Counted from the first letter of the stretch, positions 47,341 to 59,819 are shown. The stretch is 64,000 nucleotides of DNA from Pteria penguin (GCA_035048485.1 CM068592.1:37766001-37830000), one strand, 5' to 3'. Program-made: numbers and translations. The notes: generated from the sequence alone by a model not told the origin.

Positions 47341-47472
47341 TTGTAAGCGAGTTCAGATACTTGATCTTTAGATGTCCAGACTAACAGTCAGAGGTTCAGG
47401 AGATATCTCCTCAGAAAAGGTTTGGACAAGGTTTGTCATAGAGTCTCCACTACCCTGTTAGTCAGCTGAACT
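47341..47472 (-). mobile_element. Penelope 3' UTR fragment
   Basis: CTCTGCCCTTTTGTAAGCGAGTTCAGA, GACTAACAGTCAGAGG and TTTGGACAAGGTTTGTCATAGAGTC, then CCTGTTAGTCAGC follow the reverse of the PLE-1 3' UTR. Confidence 0.7.
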
Positions 47473-47599
47473 GTTGGAATTAATTTCTCTCTGATAGAAA
47501 ACTCGCGATACGGGATAAGCCTTAGGACGTGAGCCATTTTCGTAAGTTCAGACCGCCCCCTTGCACCTCCATGGAGCATCAAGAGTAATCCTACAATGA

Positions 47600-47910
47600 C
47601 GACTTGTGTCTACCATTTGGCATCTTTTTCAATAATGTTTATCTCAACAATTATTGATTGTAAGGTGATAGGTGGCAATTCATACATACCTTCCTGTTCT
47701 TCCCCATCACTAGAACAGTGGTGTTGAACAAAGATATAGTCCCATAGACCTAAAGGGTCTTCTTCAAAACGTAAATGGCTGATGTGTGATGAACTCCTTT
47801 ATGAGATCCAGCTCCTCAGGGTCTAGAGTGCCGTAATGTGAATCTTCATTCATCTTTCGCCCGTTCTATCCTGGAATCGATCGCATCCATGTCTGGCGTT
47901 GAAGGCAACT
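47600..47910 (-). pseudogene. Decayed coding fragment of an unknown protein
   Basis: On the minus strand three frames join into coding-like text: MDAIDSRIERAKDE, then DSHYGTLDPEELDLIKEF, then HISHLRFEEDPLGLWDYIFV and QHHCSSDGEEQEG. A good splice-donor-like AAG|GTATGT follows. At least two frameshifts are needed, so this is a relic. The protein is not recognised. Confidence 0.4.
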
Positions 47911-48430
47911 AATCTTTATCTCGGACACCAGTCCTTTGGTATCATCTTATAAGGTCCTGCTTTGGTACTTTGGGGGGTGGGGGATTGCCTCAGTGACCGA
48001 TGGACCTATTTATTAGCACCTAAGGCGATTCCAGTCGCGTCTTAATCACTGTCAACAAGACGAGAGTATCCTTTTCCGCCCTACTTTAATGCAACAGGTT
48101 TTATCGTGGATGTTTCTCTACGAGAACGTCTAATAGTAGTAAATCTGAATTGGTATTTTTAAGGGTAGTCCTCCTCACTTAGGTGTGTCTTATATGTACA
48201 TTTTTGCCAATAATATGAAACAACACGCACATAAGAATATCACAAATTTGAAACACACGAATAAAATAACAAGGAAAGAAACCCTGCATAAATCCGCTCT
48301 GTTATGCAGGTAAACAAAACGCTGTGAATTGTATCTGGAATTATGCTAATGAAGTTAGTTTTCAGCAGCCTTAGGCCCTGAGAGAAGTGATGGAATACCA
48401 CAAATTTACCTTCCTTTATCCGACATTAAA

Positions 48431-48834
48431 ATGAAGATGTGCAAGCGCTATATCTTCCTATGTACTGAAGGTGGTTTACCGGATCTTAAGATTTCGTCAT
48501 ATCTGAAGATATCTGATGGAGATGCATCACATACTTTACACATCAATATCAGCAGGCCTCAGGATAGCGTTTGCCACCGCTATGAACGCTTGTTAAACTT
48601 TTTACGAAGCAATTACCAAGAAGAAATCAAAGGCAATAGAGAAAATCCATATTCATTTAACACCAAAAAAGGAGTGGGATCTTCAAGGACGTGTTTTGAG
48701 GATGTTTTGAGATGAAAAACTGGGAGGGAGGAAAACTCAATAATGTGCACTATACATTCCACATTGCTCAACACTTTGTTGACATATACACCAGCCCCAT
48801 TGAATGGGATGAGATTTTGAGCATAACATCTTAA
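48431..48834 (+). pseudogene. Two adjacent coding-like frames, unknown protein
   Basis: 48,431-48,715 (94 codons) begins MKMCKRYIFLCTEGGLPDLK and includes YERLLNFLRSNYQEEIKGN. A second frame starts at 48,712 (MKNWEGGKLNNVHYTFHIAQ..DIYTSPIEWDEILS) and stops at 48,834, overlapping the first stop. Composition looks more like real protein than chance, but I find no family. Confidence 0.35.
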
Positions 48835-49300
48835 AGTTCAGCTAATTGGAGTCAGAATAGACAGCGTATCTGTGCAACGAATCCTTGTCATCGACGCAAT
48901 TTACACGATAGATTATAAGGTATTTGAATTAAGATCAAATTAAGATGCAATAGTTATATTTAAAGATGCAATACGTATTTGAGTAGACAAATATGTGAAT
49001 TTAAAAGTAGTCAATTACATACATGGAATATTATGGATCCATTTGTTTAAACATCGCGCGCATGCGCCAGGGCGTGTGTCAGTTTAAATAAAGTTCACGC
49101 AAAGATTATTATTTTGCAGAACCTGACAGAAGTTAGACAAATGGAGCAGTAATAAGAATGTTATTTATTCTAAAACTAAGGAGAATTTCCCTCTTTCCTT
49201 AAATATGCTCTACTGTGCTTCCTTTCGATTCAGTTTGGTAATGAATTTGCTCTTCAACTAGTTACACTTTCCATTTCCACAGTTTTAGCCTTGAGCTTTA

Positions 49301-49340
49301 CTGAAGAGTCATAATTTGTCGAAATGCTCATAGAGTGTAC
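49301..49340 (+). ncRNA. Hammerhead-like relic
   Basis: CTGAAGA, GTCA..TGTC with loop TAATT (one mismatch), GAAA, then TGCTC-ATA-GAGTG hairpin. Same layout as 32,589-32,628 but more diverged. Confidence 0.45.
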
Positions 49341-49582
49341 CAGAATTAATACACGTATTTGTGTTCTGATATCAAAATACTTTAATGGAACAAGCACTTT
49401 GAGAGGAGAAATGTAAATTACATGGTAGTGTACATTTCCTTTTTCAGAGTCCATGCTTAACTGAAGGTACGAGAGAGTATCACCACCAGAGGTAGCAACA
49501 CGGACTTATTATTATTAATATAGTCATATTCACAAATAAGCCTCAACAAACGAGACCTTGCCATGTAAATAAGGAACAAGTC

Positions 49583-49912
49583 TTGCAGCTAGGAGTGGAG
49601 GGACTGGAAACCTTCCCATCCCAGTATTTCAAGGTCATTACAGATATGAGGAGGTATCACCACTTCCTTTTCTCGACAGCAGATCCCTGCTTTGTCATGA
49701 TGAAATACTGCACTAATTTAAAAAGGGAAGATAATATCTCAAAAGAGGATATGTTCTTCAGATTTTGTTGCAACGGCACGTCCAGATGTTCTTTCATTTA
49801 CAGGAAAAAGGATACAATACTTCTATTACTTGTTTGTCCGAAAAGAATCCACAGGCATAAATACCTGGATGAAGCTTCCTTGATATGTGAGTTTAACACC
49901 CCAGCAAGTTAA
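49583..49912 (+). pseudogene. Unidentified 109-codon frame
   Basis: Begins MQLGVEGLETFPSQYFKVIT and includes FSTADPCFVMMKYCTNLKRE and MFFRFCCNGTSRC. Lies directly before a ribozyme-type repeat. It may be a decayed exon of the same unknown gene as 48.4 kb; confidence is low. Confidence 0.3.
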
Positions 49913-49929
49913 GTAGCTTTTCTAGGGAT

Positions 49930-50215
49930 ATGGGTTTATTGTAAGAAATATAGAACATATATGCATTTTAATTTTATACACCATATGCGCATTTCGACAA
50001 GTTATGTCTCTTTAGTGATGCTCGTGGCCGAATGATTGGAATTCTCATAATATAAAATTATTTGAAGAGCAGTGTAGAAGCCAAAATGACCAAAGAATCT
50101 ATCAAAGGACAGAGCTAGGCATGAGGGAGATACTCCTTAATTTTAGAGTGATTTACTTAATTTGATAACCGAAAATTTGAAGTATATATTTAAGAAACAC
50201 TGAGTGCGGTCAGTG
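49930..50215 (-). repeat. Hammerhead-type repeat, single copy
   Basis: ATTTTATACACCATATGCGCATTTCGACAAGTTATGTCTC..TTTAGTGATGCTCGTGGCCGAATG..GAAGTATATATTTAAG. On the minus strand stem III is followed by U, as in the consensus, but the core is CTAAAGA (G5 replaced), so it should be inactive. Confidence 0.75.
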
Positions 50216-51540
50216 CTTGAATGGGTTGACACGTTACACATGTACATAATTTCGCATTGAAATGTTATATATATATTATTACGTTATTGTTGAATATTAT
50301 TGAAATACACTTTGATAAAATCATTTAAACTTACGTAATTCTTTTGCTCCTCCATGTGGTTTGGCATTTCATTCCACGGCAGTCCATCAAAAACTTACTG
50401 TTGAAAAAACCCTATACTAATCAAGTGCCATCGGTGGAAAAATTGTACCAACAGGAACTGGAAAATATGATTTTATATTTCATTGGCTAGCATTTTTTCG
50501 AACACTGAACGTAACAGAACACGTTTGGTCCCGAATTCACATTATTCATGGTACTACGTCTTCCTGAGGAATACCTTAATACTTGAGAAAAGCGCACCAA
50601 GCAAATCGAAAGTAAGATGAATGGAAAAGGAGCATACCTGTCTGGAAATCATTCTTGGGAAAATTAGAAGGAAACGGGAAAGACATTTGACTCAGCTGTA
50701 GGACAGAAATCACCAAGGAGATATACAATATAACTTGGGAACAAGTAATGCAATACATGCAATGACATTCCAAAAATATTGATTGTAAATGCTAAAACTT
50801 CAGAGGGAAAGTCAATGAGGTACATCCATTATACAAGACAAAACAGAGATATAAACTATCACAAACCCCTTGAAAAACCAGAAGTTGGGTCCAATGCCAC
50901 GGAAGACTGCTGATCGATAACACCCGCTGTGATTCCATGATTATTTGAGTCAATTTAGCTGGTAGTCATATAGATCGGTAATGATAGCAAAGTGTCACTA
51001 TCTGAAAAAAAGTTATCATACGTAAGATTGTGTGATATTTTATCACAATACAAACAATTCAACAAGGACTACAATTAAGTAACGAGATCAACATGTCAGA
51101 CACTCATACATGATAAGCGCAAAGAAGCGACAGTTAAATTTCTGCAATACGTAGACTTCAAACGTAGTATTTCGGATCCTTGTGATATTAACTGGCTTTC
51201 CTCGGAAAATGAAAGAACCGGAGCCTGAATAGACATATAGCATATAAAATCAGTTGAGGCCTATAGGATCAGTTGAGGCATATAAAATCAGTTGAGGCAT
51301 ATAGACACAAACGCAGGTGATAAATGAATATTACTACACAGAAATAGAAAGTTCACTATGTGAAAACTGGAATCGTCTCGTTTATCATGCGTTGAAGTAG
51401 TAAGTTTACCGTCATGGTTAATATTCCCTTACAAATCTAAATACGAAATCAATATCGAAGAAGTACCAAACCGTTAATCATTCTCAAAGTCCAAGGACAG
51501 ATACAAAATCGTGTAAGTTTCAAAAAGAAACTGTTGTGAA
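50216..51540. other. No gene recognised
   Basis: AT-rich; 50,690-50,740 (CTGTAGGACAGAAATCACCAAGGAGATAT) recalls a reversed PLE tail. A 21-bp tandem repeat (CATATAAAATCAGTTGAGG, three units) lies at 51,240-51,303. Confidence 0.5.
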
Positions 51541-52075
51541 CCCCGAAATACTGAAAAATCCCGAGGTGAGACCAGGTGCCCGGGGACTCAGGAACTGCAT
51601 ACTGTTTTATTTTCAGTTGCGAGTTCGTTCATACATATATTGGGTGTACATATGTATTGATGTTATCAATGTGTATCATAAATTTATCTGAATATTAAAA
51701 TAATCAATTTAAAAAAACACACACACAAAACAAACAAACAAAACAAAACAAAAGCTAAGTATGACAGTCAGTTGCTGAGGTTAACGGGTTTACGGGAGCG
51801 TACAAAGTAGTATTATCAAAGGACACACATTAAAATCTCTATAAATTATCCTCCATAAAGAGATCAAGGATAAAGAAGTTTCTCAAGTTGAGAGATCATA
51901 AAAATATTAACACGTATGGTAACGAAGTTTACGACAAGGTATCAAAAAATATAAATTGACATCAAAATGTGAAATCCGTGTGGTGCCGATATGGACCTAG
52001 ATCTCTAGGAGTCCCGACTAACAGTCAGAGGGGACGAGATTCGGGACCATGTCTCCTCTGAAAAGGGAAAACTTA
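51541..52075 (-). mobile_element. Penelope 3' tail and UTR, minus strand
   Basis: GAGGTGAGACCAGGTGCCCGGGG, TTAACGGGTTTACGGG, TTATCCTCCATAAAGAG, GGAGTCCCGACTAACAGTCAGAGGGGACGAG and CATGTCTCCTCTGAAAAGG are the reversed PLE-1 3' landmarks, in order. Confidence 0.7.
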
Positions 52076-52719
52076 TTTGGACGTTATTTGGTCAAAATTT
52101 AGAATGCCATCGACCGAATAAAGTAGTAGTAATAATTTATTGTGCCGTCAGTCTAACGACTAATCAGCGTGAAAGACAAACACATCAATAGATAATAAAA
52201 TATCACTCAGATGAACGACTAGTGTCGTTACTGACACCGTGCCATATAAAAATTCTTCAGGAGTTTTATTGTCCAATTAGGCGTCCGGCGGAACACGACA
52301 CGCTAATGAATATCCCATTAATAATTGTATTAAACAAAATATGCAGATCTTTTTGCTTACTTTTACTTCCATTTTAAATACCTGTTTACGCTTTAATTCA
52401 TATTTGTGTCCATATTTTATGAATGCAACATTTTTACTTCTGGATTATGATTTTAAATCATTGTCTTAATCAATGTTAAAACAATCTTCTCTACTCTCGA
52501 TTTTAAAACCTAAATGCATTGTTAGAGATACTGTAGATCATCGAAGCAAAATTGCAAATTTCATTTAAACAGAAAAGTGTTCAGGCTTTATTATGAGACC
52601 AGAATGTCCATATCTATTGATTGGTTTAATGTCAAAACTCATCATTTCTCTTGCTAATATTTAAATTACTTTTAGATACACATTAAGTTTTCTACTAAAA
52701 ATTAAACTTTTAACTCTGG
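52076..52719. other. No gene recognised
   Basis: AT-rich sequence. No frame or repeat that I can assign. Confidence 0.4.
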
Positions 52720-53165
52720 ATTACAGATACCATACTCTTTATTAAACATTTAAATACTTTCTTTTGCTCGTTTTCAAACGGACAGAACACTGTTAGGGTT
52801 ATGTTTTGTCACTCAATATTTATCAGTATCTGTTTATATATTTTATGACCGCTCAACTTGAGTACCTGTTGATCTTTGTTCTCATCATGGAGGCTTGTTG
52901 AAATTTTTATTTGGGTGTTCTTTAATTGTACTGCTTTTACGATGATTGGGATTGTGAGCGTGTAAATAGATACCTTGTATCAATGAAGTATCGGTTGTTA
53001 TTTCAATTGACCGTCCTGAACCTGAATCATAACTGCATAACAGTCGAATATAGTTGTGATGTCTTTTGTGTGCTGTTTCATCTATTCTCGGCATGTCCGT
53101 GGGTATTTTTGTCTCCTTTTATTTATATAATCCATTTAGCTGTTATGAGGAATATCTCGTATGAA
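52720..53165 (+). mobile_element. Worn Penelope 3' tail, plus strand
   Basis: TTATGACCGCTCAACTTGAGTACCTGTTGATC, CATGGAGGCTTGTTG, ATTGACCGTCCTGAACC and GCATAACAGTCGAATATAGTTGTGATG follow the PLE tail order with heavy divergence. Confidence 0.55.
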
Positions 53166-53660
53166 AATACGCAGAAATAATTGCGAAACATAAAATTGGT
53201 TTATAGCGAATATTCACAAAAAGTACTCTAGGACTTCCAAATCGAAGCGCACTTGGTATAATAAAAATAGAAACACTCATTATCACAGATTTTTGACGTC
53301 TTGGCATTTATCATATAATCAAACATATGTAAATAGAGAGCTTTATAAAATCCCTATGCCATGCATGCCTCTGTCCAGGTTCTGTCAGTATTTCATATGT
53401 CGTATTGTCCATACTCAGCTGGCCGTAAAGGTTCGTTGGCCCCTTGTTTAAATCACGTCATGTTTATTTACACCACACCATGCTTATTTCATACTATATG
53501 GCGACGTAATCTGGATGCTGTATGGTGTCATAATTATAAGGATCTTGTCTACATGGCAATGTATACCATGGCACGGCCTCTCCGTTCAAAGTCTCTCGTC
53601 CAAATAACAAGTAAACAAACGATGAACAAATAATAAGCTGTGATCTTTCATTACATCTAG
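53166..53660. other. Intergenic, downstream of GYK-D; no gene
   Basis: Nothing assignable. The frame 53,361-53,633 lacks recognisable features. Confidence 0.4.
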
Positions 53661-53699
53661 AAAGAACACAGCGAAGATTACTCTCCAGGTGTCGTAGCA

Positions 53700-54602
53700 C
53701 TATCCATGTTTATAGTCTCCTCCACCATAATATCCTCCGCCACCTTTGAAGTATCCTTTACCTCCCCATGGCCTTTTTTTCCATCCTCCTCCCTTTACTT
53801 TTCCTTTCCATCCTCCATCTAAAACACAATCAAGATAGGCCCATGTATCAGTATACCATAACAATTGTATGACTATTGTCATTTGCATTTTCCGTGATAG
53901 TTCGTTGCTGCAAATGCATGACAATCACAAACAATTGGAATTAATTCAACAAGATACCTTTACTTATATGACCTCTCAGCTTGTTGGTTCTTTGCATCTG
54001 TAAGATTTTCCTGTTCCGTACAGAGAATTGGAAGCTGGAATTGTGACCTAGTTAACCACTTTTAGATCGTTTTATTTTCTATTTATACCAGACTCATATT
54101 TAAAATCTACGACATTGGAAATATTTACTTTTGAAGTAAAATGAAGTTGAAATCTTGCTTTGTTGAAGAATTTCATTCCATTATTTTGTCATTTACCTAA
54201 ATACAAAATAAATACCTACTATAAGGTAGTGTATCTTTGTCGAAATGCATTTCTGGTGCAAGAAAATGATTAGTGGTATATCTCTTATTTTGCATGTTGC
54301 AAAAAGGTGTAACTCTAGGATGTAATTCTCAGATATAAATTCTAAAACATCAATATGCTTAAATCAAACTTCTATCGTTTCTGTTAAATACAGAGAGCAA
54401 CATTACAAGTATGTGGATTTATAGGGTTTTCCTGTTCACTTCTTTAACAAAATTATAACACTTATTTCTTACAAACATTTACAGCAGATGGACAATGTGT
54501 GTGTGTGTGTGCATACTCACGGTAATATCTCGATCCGGCATCAGTGAGGGTAACCAGAAAGAGAGAAATAAGTATGACACAGATTATCAGTTTGGAAACC
54601 AT
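53700..54602 (-). CDS. GYK-D: secreted Gly/Lys/Trp/Tyr-rich small protein, two exons
   Basis: Exon 1 is 54,521-54,602 (82 bp) and exon 2 is 53,700-53,818 (119 bp), phase-1 intron with GTGAGT donor and TTTTAG acceptor. The 66-residue product begins MVSKLIICVILISLFLVTLT, a signal peptide with likely cleavage near TDA. The mature part reads GSRYYH then GGWKGKVKGGGWKKRPWGGK, then GYFKGGGGYYGGGDYKHG. Compared with GYK-A it has a longer Lys/Trp section (two GGWK motifs) and shorter Gly-Tyr section. TATA box at 54,646-54,653 (reverse). The polyadenylation motif is degraded (TAATGAAAG in place of TAATAAAAG). The intron carries a (TG)n tract. Function inferred only from composition: extracellular matrix, shell or antimicrobial-type. 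Confidence 0.88.
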
Positions 54603-54645
54603 GTTCTGTGTTCTGTATCAGCTTTAAGATTACAAATTACTCAGT

Positions 54646-54688
54646 CTTATATAGATAATATAGGGACGGAAGTATGTAACACCTGTGT
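54646..54688 (-). promoter_or_regulatory. GYK-D core promoter: conserved block plus TATA box
   Basis: On the minus strand CAGGTGTTACATACTTCCG then TATATAAG, the same pair and nearly the same spacing as GYK-A and B. Confidence 0.65.
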
Positions 54689-54699
54689 ACATCAAGGTA

Positions 54700-55029
54700 A
54701 TTAAATAATGCTTTACATACGTGTAAAATAATTTACAGGAAATCTCCTCAGTGTCATTTAGTTTCCTTATAATGCAAAAATGCCTGACATATATACCTGA
54801 ATACGCTTATCTCATTTGTAATGCTTTACGCCCCAAATGTTTAAGAAATTATAGTAGTATGAGAATATGACTTTCGGTTTCCGGTGCAATCAAGGAACCT
54901 TATATTACATAATTCTGATTTCTGTCGGCCGATTATATGATGTTTGAAATGTTCATGAATGTGAGTATCAAAATATGATATGTTATTATGTGGTACTTAT
55001 AACAAGGATATATATTTATACCATGTATT
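54700..55029. other. Intergenic, no gene
   Basis: The region just upstream of GYK-D (ACGTGTAAAATAATTTACAGGAAATCTCCTC) weakly matches the upstream region of GYK-B. Nothing else is assigned. Confidence 0.4.
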
Positions 55030-55215
55030 TTAATGAGAAAAAGCAGTTTATACTGGATAATGACCAAGACAGCAAACTTATTACTTCCTTATATTACAAC
55101 CGTATCAATTTTAATTTTCCTATTGCTATCTTTCCAAATGCATATAGTAATATTCCTTTATCAAATGTCAGCTGGTCCAATATTCTAGCGCTCCTTTCAC
55201 TTACCAGAAAGAGCT
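55030..55215 (+). mobile_element. Diverged PLE-2 fragment
   Basis: DSKLITSLYYNRINFNFPIA followed by FPNAYSNIPLS aligns with the YDKRDDFNFPIVNFP and SNIPSSPA blocks of PLE-2. Very short and heavily mutated. Confidence 0.5.
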
Positions 55216-56854
55216 ACGTAGCGCTATAAACATATTTTCTTCTCATTCCAGAGCCTCGCGCTGATTATATATAATTTGTGCATCAGTTTTTGTCTATACA
55301 TCGAAAGACAGAAATATGTTACAGTCATTTTTGATAATTTAATTACAAGTATTTCAAAATATTTTTTTTTCAAGAACGATATCATCGTTTATTTGAAGCT
55401 GATAAATCATAATTCCGCGAATCAGTCTTACGTTAACCAATCAGAATCGCGACCTGATGGCGTAAAATGCACAAGTTTAGTCATTGTCATTTATTGATGC
55501 ACATGGAACACACCAGTCAAAGGTAGAATTTACCACAAAGCCAGATGTAAGAAAAGAAAAACAGGGGGTTGATCCATTTCACTAGATGCAATTTGGTTTT
55601 ATCGGGATATCGGCGCTGTTTCATTTATTTTTATTGTGAAATTAAAAGAATCCAAACGAAGCTGACATGAAATTCTAGACTTCTTGAAATGAAATACACA
55701 ACATACACGATGGAATTCAAATCTGAATGCAGATAAATGTTAATTACCTGCAAGTCTGTGATAGTGATTATGTCCTTTTGCATGGTAGGGCGTGATAGAC
55801 CATTTGCTACATTTTGTTTTAATTTTACATTCAGTGTTTGGTTAGCTATTTCGAAAGCCTGTAAAATATCATATCCTCGTTGAGGCCAATGAGATGTCGA
55901 TTGATTGCACATCGGATTACTTTGAATGGATTTTTGTGATACTCAGAGTCTTGTAGTCTCTGTGTTTCGGTTGATCCCATATGCTAGAGCTTTTGCTGAC
56001 CATGATTCTTTTATTCACGGCGGCAAATTTGTTAGTGAAAAGATATTATCTCTAGAATGTTCAATAAAACGTCTTAAGTCAATATTCCACATATTTTACG
56101 GATGATACAATCACTGTCCAACATATTGACTTCCTTTGTCGGTTGAAGATGTTGTTTATCATTTAAATTATGGTAGATTTCTGTTACAATAAGAAGATTA
56201 AATGTCACGTTTTACGAAATGTGACTACGGTAATATACCGTCTACTGAGTGTGACTTAGAGTTTAAAAGAACTCGACTTGCATTAGGGCATCACGTCGTA
56301 CGTGACAGGTCGGTAGAGGATACTTACTCCTCCATGGCACCTGATGTCACATCTGGATTATTCTGGGGGTTCGTGACTGCCTTACTTATTATGTTATCTT
56401 TTTGTATCGATTCGCCAACGGAACATTACTTGGTATCTTACTGTTTTACATAGATATATGACTGAAAAGAGTGGTATATCGAATTTAAAGGGACACAAGA
56501 TAGTAGCAGACAAGGGTTTTACAACAAAGATTTGTAGCTGAATACTCCATCATTTATGAGTTATACAAAATCAGAAAAAAAGAATTAGGAGAGGTAAAAA
56601 TCCACATTGAGAGAAGGATAGGAAAGGTAAACAATTTCCATATTTTTGATGATGTTATCCCTCTGTCCTGTGATTTCTCAAAAATTCCGAATATGTTGCT
56701 GTTTAACAAATTATGATGTACAACTTGCTAGATAAAATCAATGGAGGTCAAAGTCACATTTATGGTTTCATTTTGAAATTCAAAATTTTTTATTGAAACA
56801 TACTTAGTCCAGAAGACTTTACAGTGTTCATCAAAGCGGTCAAGTTTTTTGTTT
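55216..56854. other. No gene recognised
   Basis: AT-rich. The frame 56,202-56,453 includes a stretch (CTCCTCCATGGCACCTGATGTCACATCTGGATTATTCTGGGGGTTCGTG) that recalls the PLE tail at 38.7 kb, so it is probably repeat-derived. Confidence 0.4.
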
Positions 56855-56940
56855 GTTTTGTTGTTTTTTCAGTGTTTATCAGAATTTTAAAGAGTTTATC
56901 AGTGTAAAATGTGATTCTCTGGGGATTTTACTGCTGAACT
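56855..56940 (+). repeat. Tiny CACTA-terminal-repeat-like relic
   Basis: TTTTTTCAGTGTTTATCAGAATTTTAAAGAGTTTATCAGTGTAAAATGTGATTCTCTGGGGATTTT resembles the outer part of the right TIR (GCAGTGAAAAACGGGATTCTCAGGGGTTTTTGGACC), but the end CCCAGTAGTG is absent. Confidence 0.45.
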
Positions 56941-57237
56941 ATAGAGCCGAGCACCCCATCCACTGAGCCACGCCGGCAACAACGGTATTAGAATATTGCA
57001 AGATCATTTTTGACAAGCCATGGAACCATGAACACTCTATAAAGACATTATTGAAATATAAACTCATTTTGCATTTGAGAACAATTTATGAAAATGCAGT
57101 CGAAACTTAACTTGTCATATCCATGTTCAGCTCAATGTATTTCTTAGTAGGATTTTGAGGTTTGCCCCTCCAGTCTTATTTCTTTCAAATCCCCGATAGG
57201 TTATAATTTTTATTAACAAAGCGAATATATATATATG

Positions 57238-57364
<127 letters not shown>

Positions 57365-57659
57365 TCCCCTTTTCCTTGCCAAATGCAATTATTTACTATA
57401 ACTTTCTTCTTATAGATTTTTTATCTGACAAATTGACGGCTTTGGCAAAATTTTATAATAAATTACAATGCAGTAACATCTAAACCTAATGTTCTAGACT
57501 TTATTTCATATTCGTGTACCTGTAATAATTCAACAAATACTGGTGATCTAAATTGTATATCTGGTAAAAGATTCCGTTCACTTTTTCGAAAAGGACCTAT
57601 ATATAGGTAACAGTCCTGGAAAGAGTTCAATAAATGCCGTGATGATTTAAAAGAGGCGT
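57365..57659. other. No gene recognised
   Basis: CTTCTTATAGATTTTTTATCTGAC and GGTAAAAGATTCCG..TCACTTTTTCGAAAAGGACC may be worn retroelement coding sequence, not assigned. Confidence 0.35.
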
Positions 57660-59095
57660 TATTAACGTATTAACGTATTAACTGAGATATGAATACGCCA
57701 TATGCGGGCGATGATGGAATATTGCTACTTATGAAAGAAAAGCTTGTGATAGCGAAATTGAAATCGTCACGTTTGTCATAGAGTGGGGTGTTCAATTGAC
57801 CATTAAGACAACATAATATCTAAATACGAAGTAGAATTACTACTTTCTGTGGTTTTTTTACCTCCAGTTCACTTGGATAGATGATGCTAAGGTAATCCGC
57901 ACATGAAGGATTATTAATTGAAAGCAAGTCAACTGTATATCTGTAAGTGAAATTGAAGCCAAGAGCCAATTGTTTCTTTCCTTGCGAAAGCAAAGACCAA
58001 GTGAATTCAGTATGAGTAAAGGAATATATCAGCCAGAAGCAGGGCGTGTTAGTGCCAATTGGAATGCCGACAATTTGTTGAAAAACCTTTCCTCCAAACA
58101 CCACAAAAATGTTATCGATAAGAAAGTTCAACATCAGGATGACATCTGTTTCAATGTATTTATTTTTGGAATCAGAATTTTCCCTAACAAAGTAAGTTTT
58201 ATCATGGCCTATAACTATATATTTGAATTTGTGAATTCGAAAAGTCAAAAGACTTGATGGAGTGAATTTCAGTAAAACTTTTTTGATTTTAGATGTTCTA
58301 ACAACTCTTTTGAATTTTTAAGGATCCACATTTGATTAATTCCACTTCTGGAATATACTGTTTCGCAATACCTATGAAGGGCAGATTTAATTTCTGATAA
58401 TATTTTTGTGAGTAGCATCGATACAGATTCTGTGGAACGCTTCGAGGCACCAGCGATAAAGCGCTATTTGTAAGGATTTTTGTGCATTTTTGGAATGCAG
58501 TACAAATATGGAAGTTCTAAATTTAATTTATTTGTGTCAGTACCAAAGGTATTGAGGACAGATTTATGATTCTCAAGTACTTGCGAAACCGAAAAGTTCC
58601 TGAGAGTATAAGTAGGATTTCCTGGAGCTGAATATAATCCTAATTCATTCACTAGGCTGTCAAAGAGAAAACAAAAGACATCTCACAAAGCTGTATGACA
58701 CAAATCACCCAGGACCTGCACACAAAAAATGACAAAATAATATTTCTTACAAGTAAATATATAATTATCAGACGCTTTATCTGCTGTTGTAATGATATAA
58801 TGCTCTTGGAGGAAGGTACGTTCTCTGACATCAGGATCTTTAAAAATATATTCGAATCTAGTGTTTACAGAGCCTTGTAATTTTCTAATTTTTGATCTCA
58901 GCAGTACTGCAATAGATTTTATCCATTTCGAAAGAGTGTCGACCTGTACTTCCTCTTTTTTTACCCATCGTGTAGCATATTCCTCGCAGCAGTTGATAAT
59001 ATTCTCAAAATTGTGGCTCCATGTGAATGATCTGGGTTCTCTGTATTTTCGACCTTTAAATAAAAGTTCTTTTAATTTGGTGTTTTAACAATATC
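57660..59095 (-). mobile_element. PLE-2 copy, 5' to RT region, with stops and a nested 3' tail
   Basis: The frame 57,820-58,248 carries MLNFLIDNIFVVFGGKVFQQ, IVGIPIGTNTPCFW, LGFNFTYRYTVDLLSINNPS (catalytic YIDD changed to YTVD) and SIIYPSELEVK. Upstream, 58,464-58,652 has LELPYLYCIPKMHKNPYK. Above 58,740 come ITTADKASDNY-type residues and a further stretch to 59,095. A ~72-bp PLE tail (58,666-58,737) is nested inside. Dead copy. Confidence 0.8.
58666..58737 (-). mobile_element. Minimal 72-bp Penelope tail insertion
   Basis: AGAAAACAAAAGACATCTCACAAAGCTGTATGACACAAATCACCCAGGACCTGCACACAAAAAATGAC closely matches the tail at 10,690-10,755. It separates CTGTCAAAG from TAATATTTCTTAC, which are contiguous in the PLE-2 copy at 35.82 kb. 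Confidence 0.7.
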
Positions 59096-59339
59096 ACCAG
59101 ATCACCAGTAATGACATGGCCACAAGGAGAATATACAAAATTAGATGAGGAACAAGCACACGGTTGAGGATGGCATGCAGAGTTGCTAAGATCAAGACAC
59201 TGTAGAAACCCTTTGTAATTATAAATTTTGGATGCAACTGTTGGTGTGTAGCTACAAGAAATGCATGGCGGATCTTTGTTTTTGAAATATGGAGATATTT
59301 TCTCTACTACAGACTTATGATTTAAAATTTGGCCAAAAT

Positions 59340-59815
59340 TTAACTAATCAATATCTTTATTTGCAAATTTAATTTTGATGAAACGGCGATTAGATTTTTC
59401 CATAGATAAATCTGACGGGACGAAAAACTTTACCAAAACATATGTTGGAACCCCCACGTCGAAAGATAACACCTTGCATAACACTTATGACTGTCCGATT
59501 TCAAAATTAACATTGATAAATATTACCTTTTTGCTCCTTAAATTACATAAAAATCCATATAAATCACGTTTATATCTAATTCTAGTCACTGCTCCAACAC
59601 TGTATTTTCTCAACATAATACGTCTGCTCTAACGTCAATCAAAGATCATATTATTAAATACTGCAATGTCGCTTTTCATAACAGTAACATCAATAAATTC
59701 TGGTCTATACAAACTCTAGCGAAGTTATAGAAAAGCTCTTTTACGTAATTTCAAAGCTACTCAAATTTCTACCTTTGATTTTTTTTACCTTATTACATGA
59801 TTTAATTAAAATGAA
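59340..59815 (+). mobile_element. PLE-1 fragment, region upstream of the RT palm
   Basis: The 85-codon frame at 59,375-59,632 reads YVGTPTSKDNTLHNTYDCPI and LKLHKNPYKSRLYL, the same block as the 986-1,231 minus-strand frame. FKATQISTFDFF follows near 59,750. It ends before the palm motif. Confidence 0.7.
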
Positions 59816-59819
59816 TATA

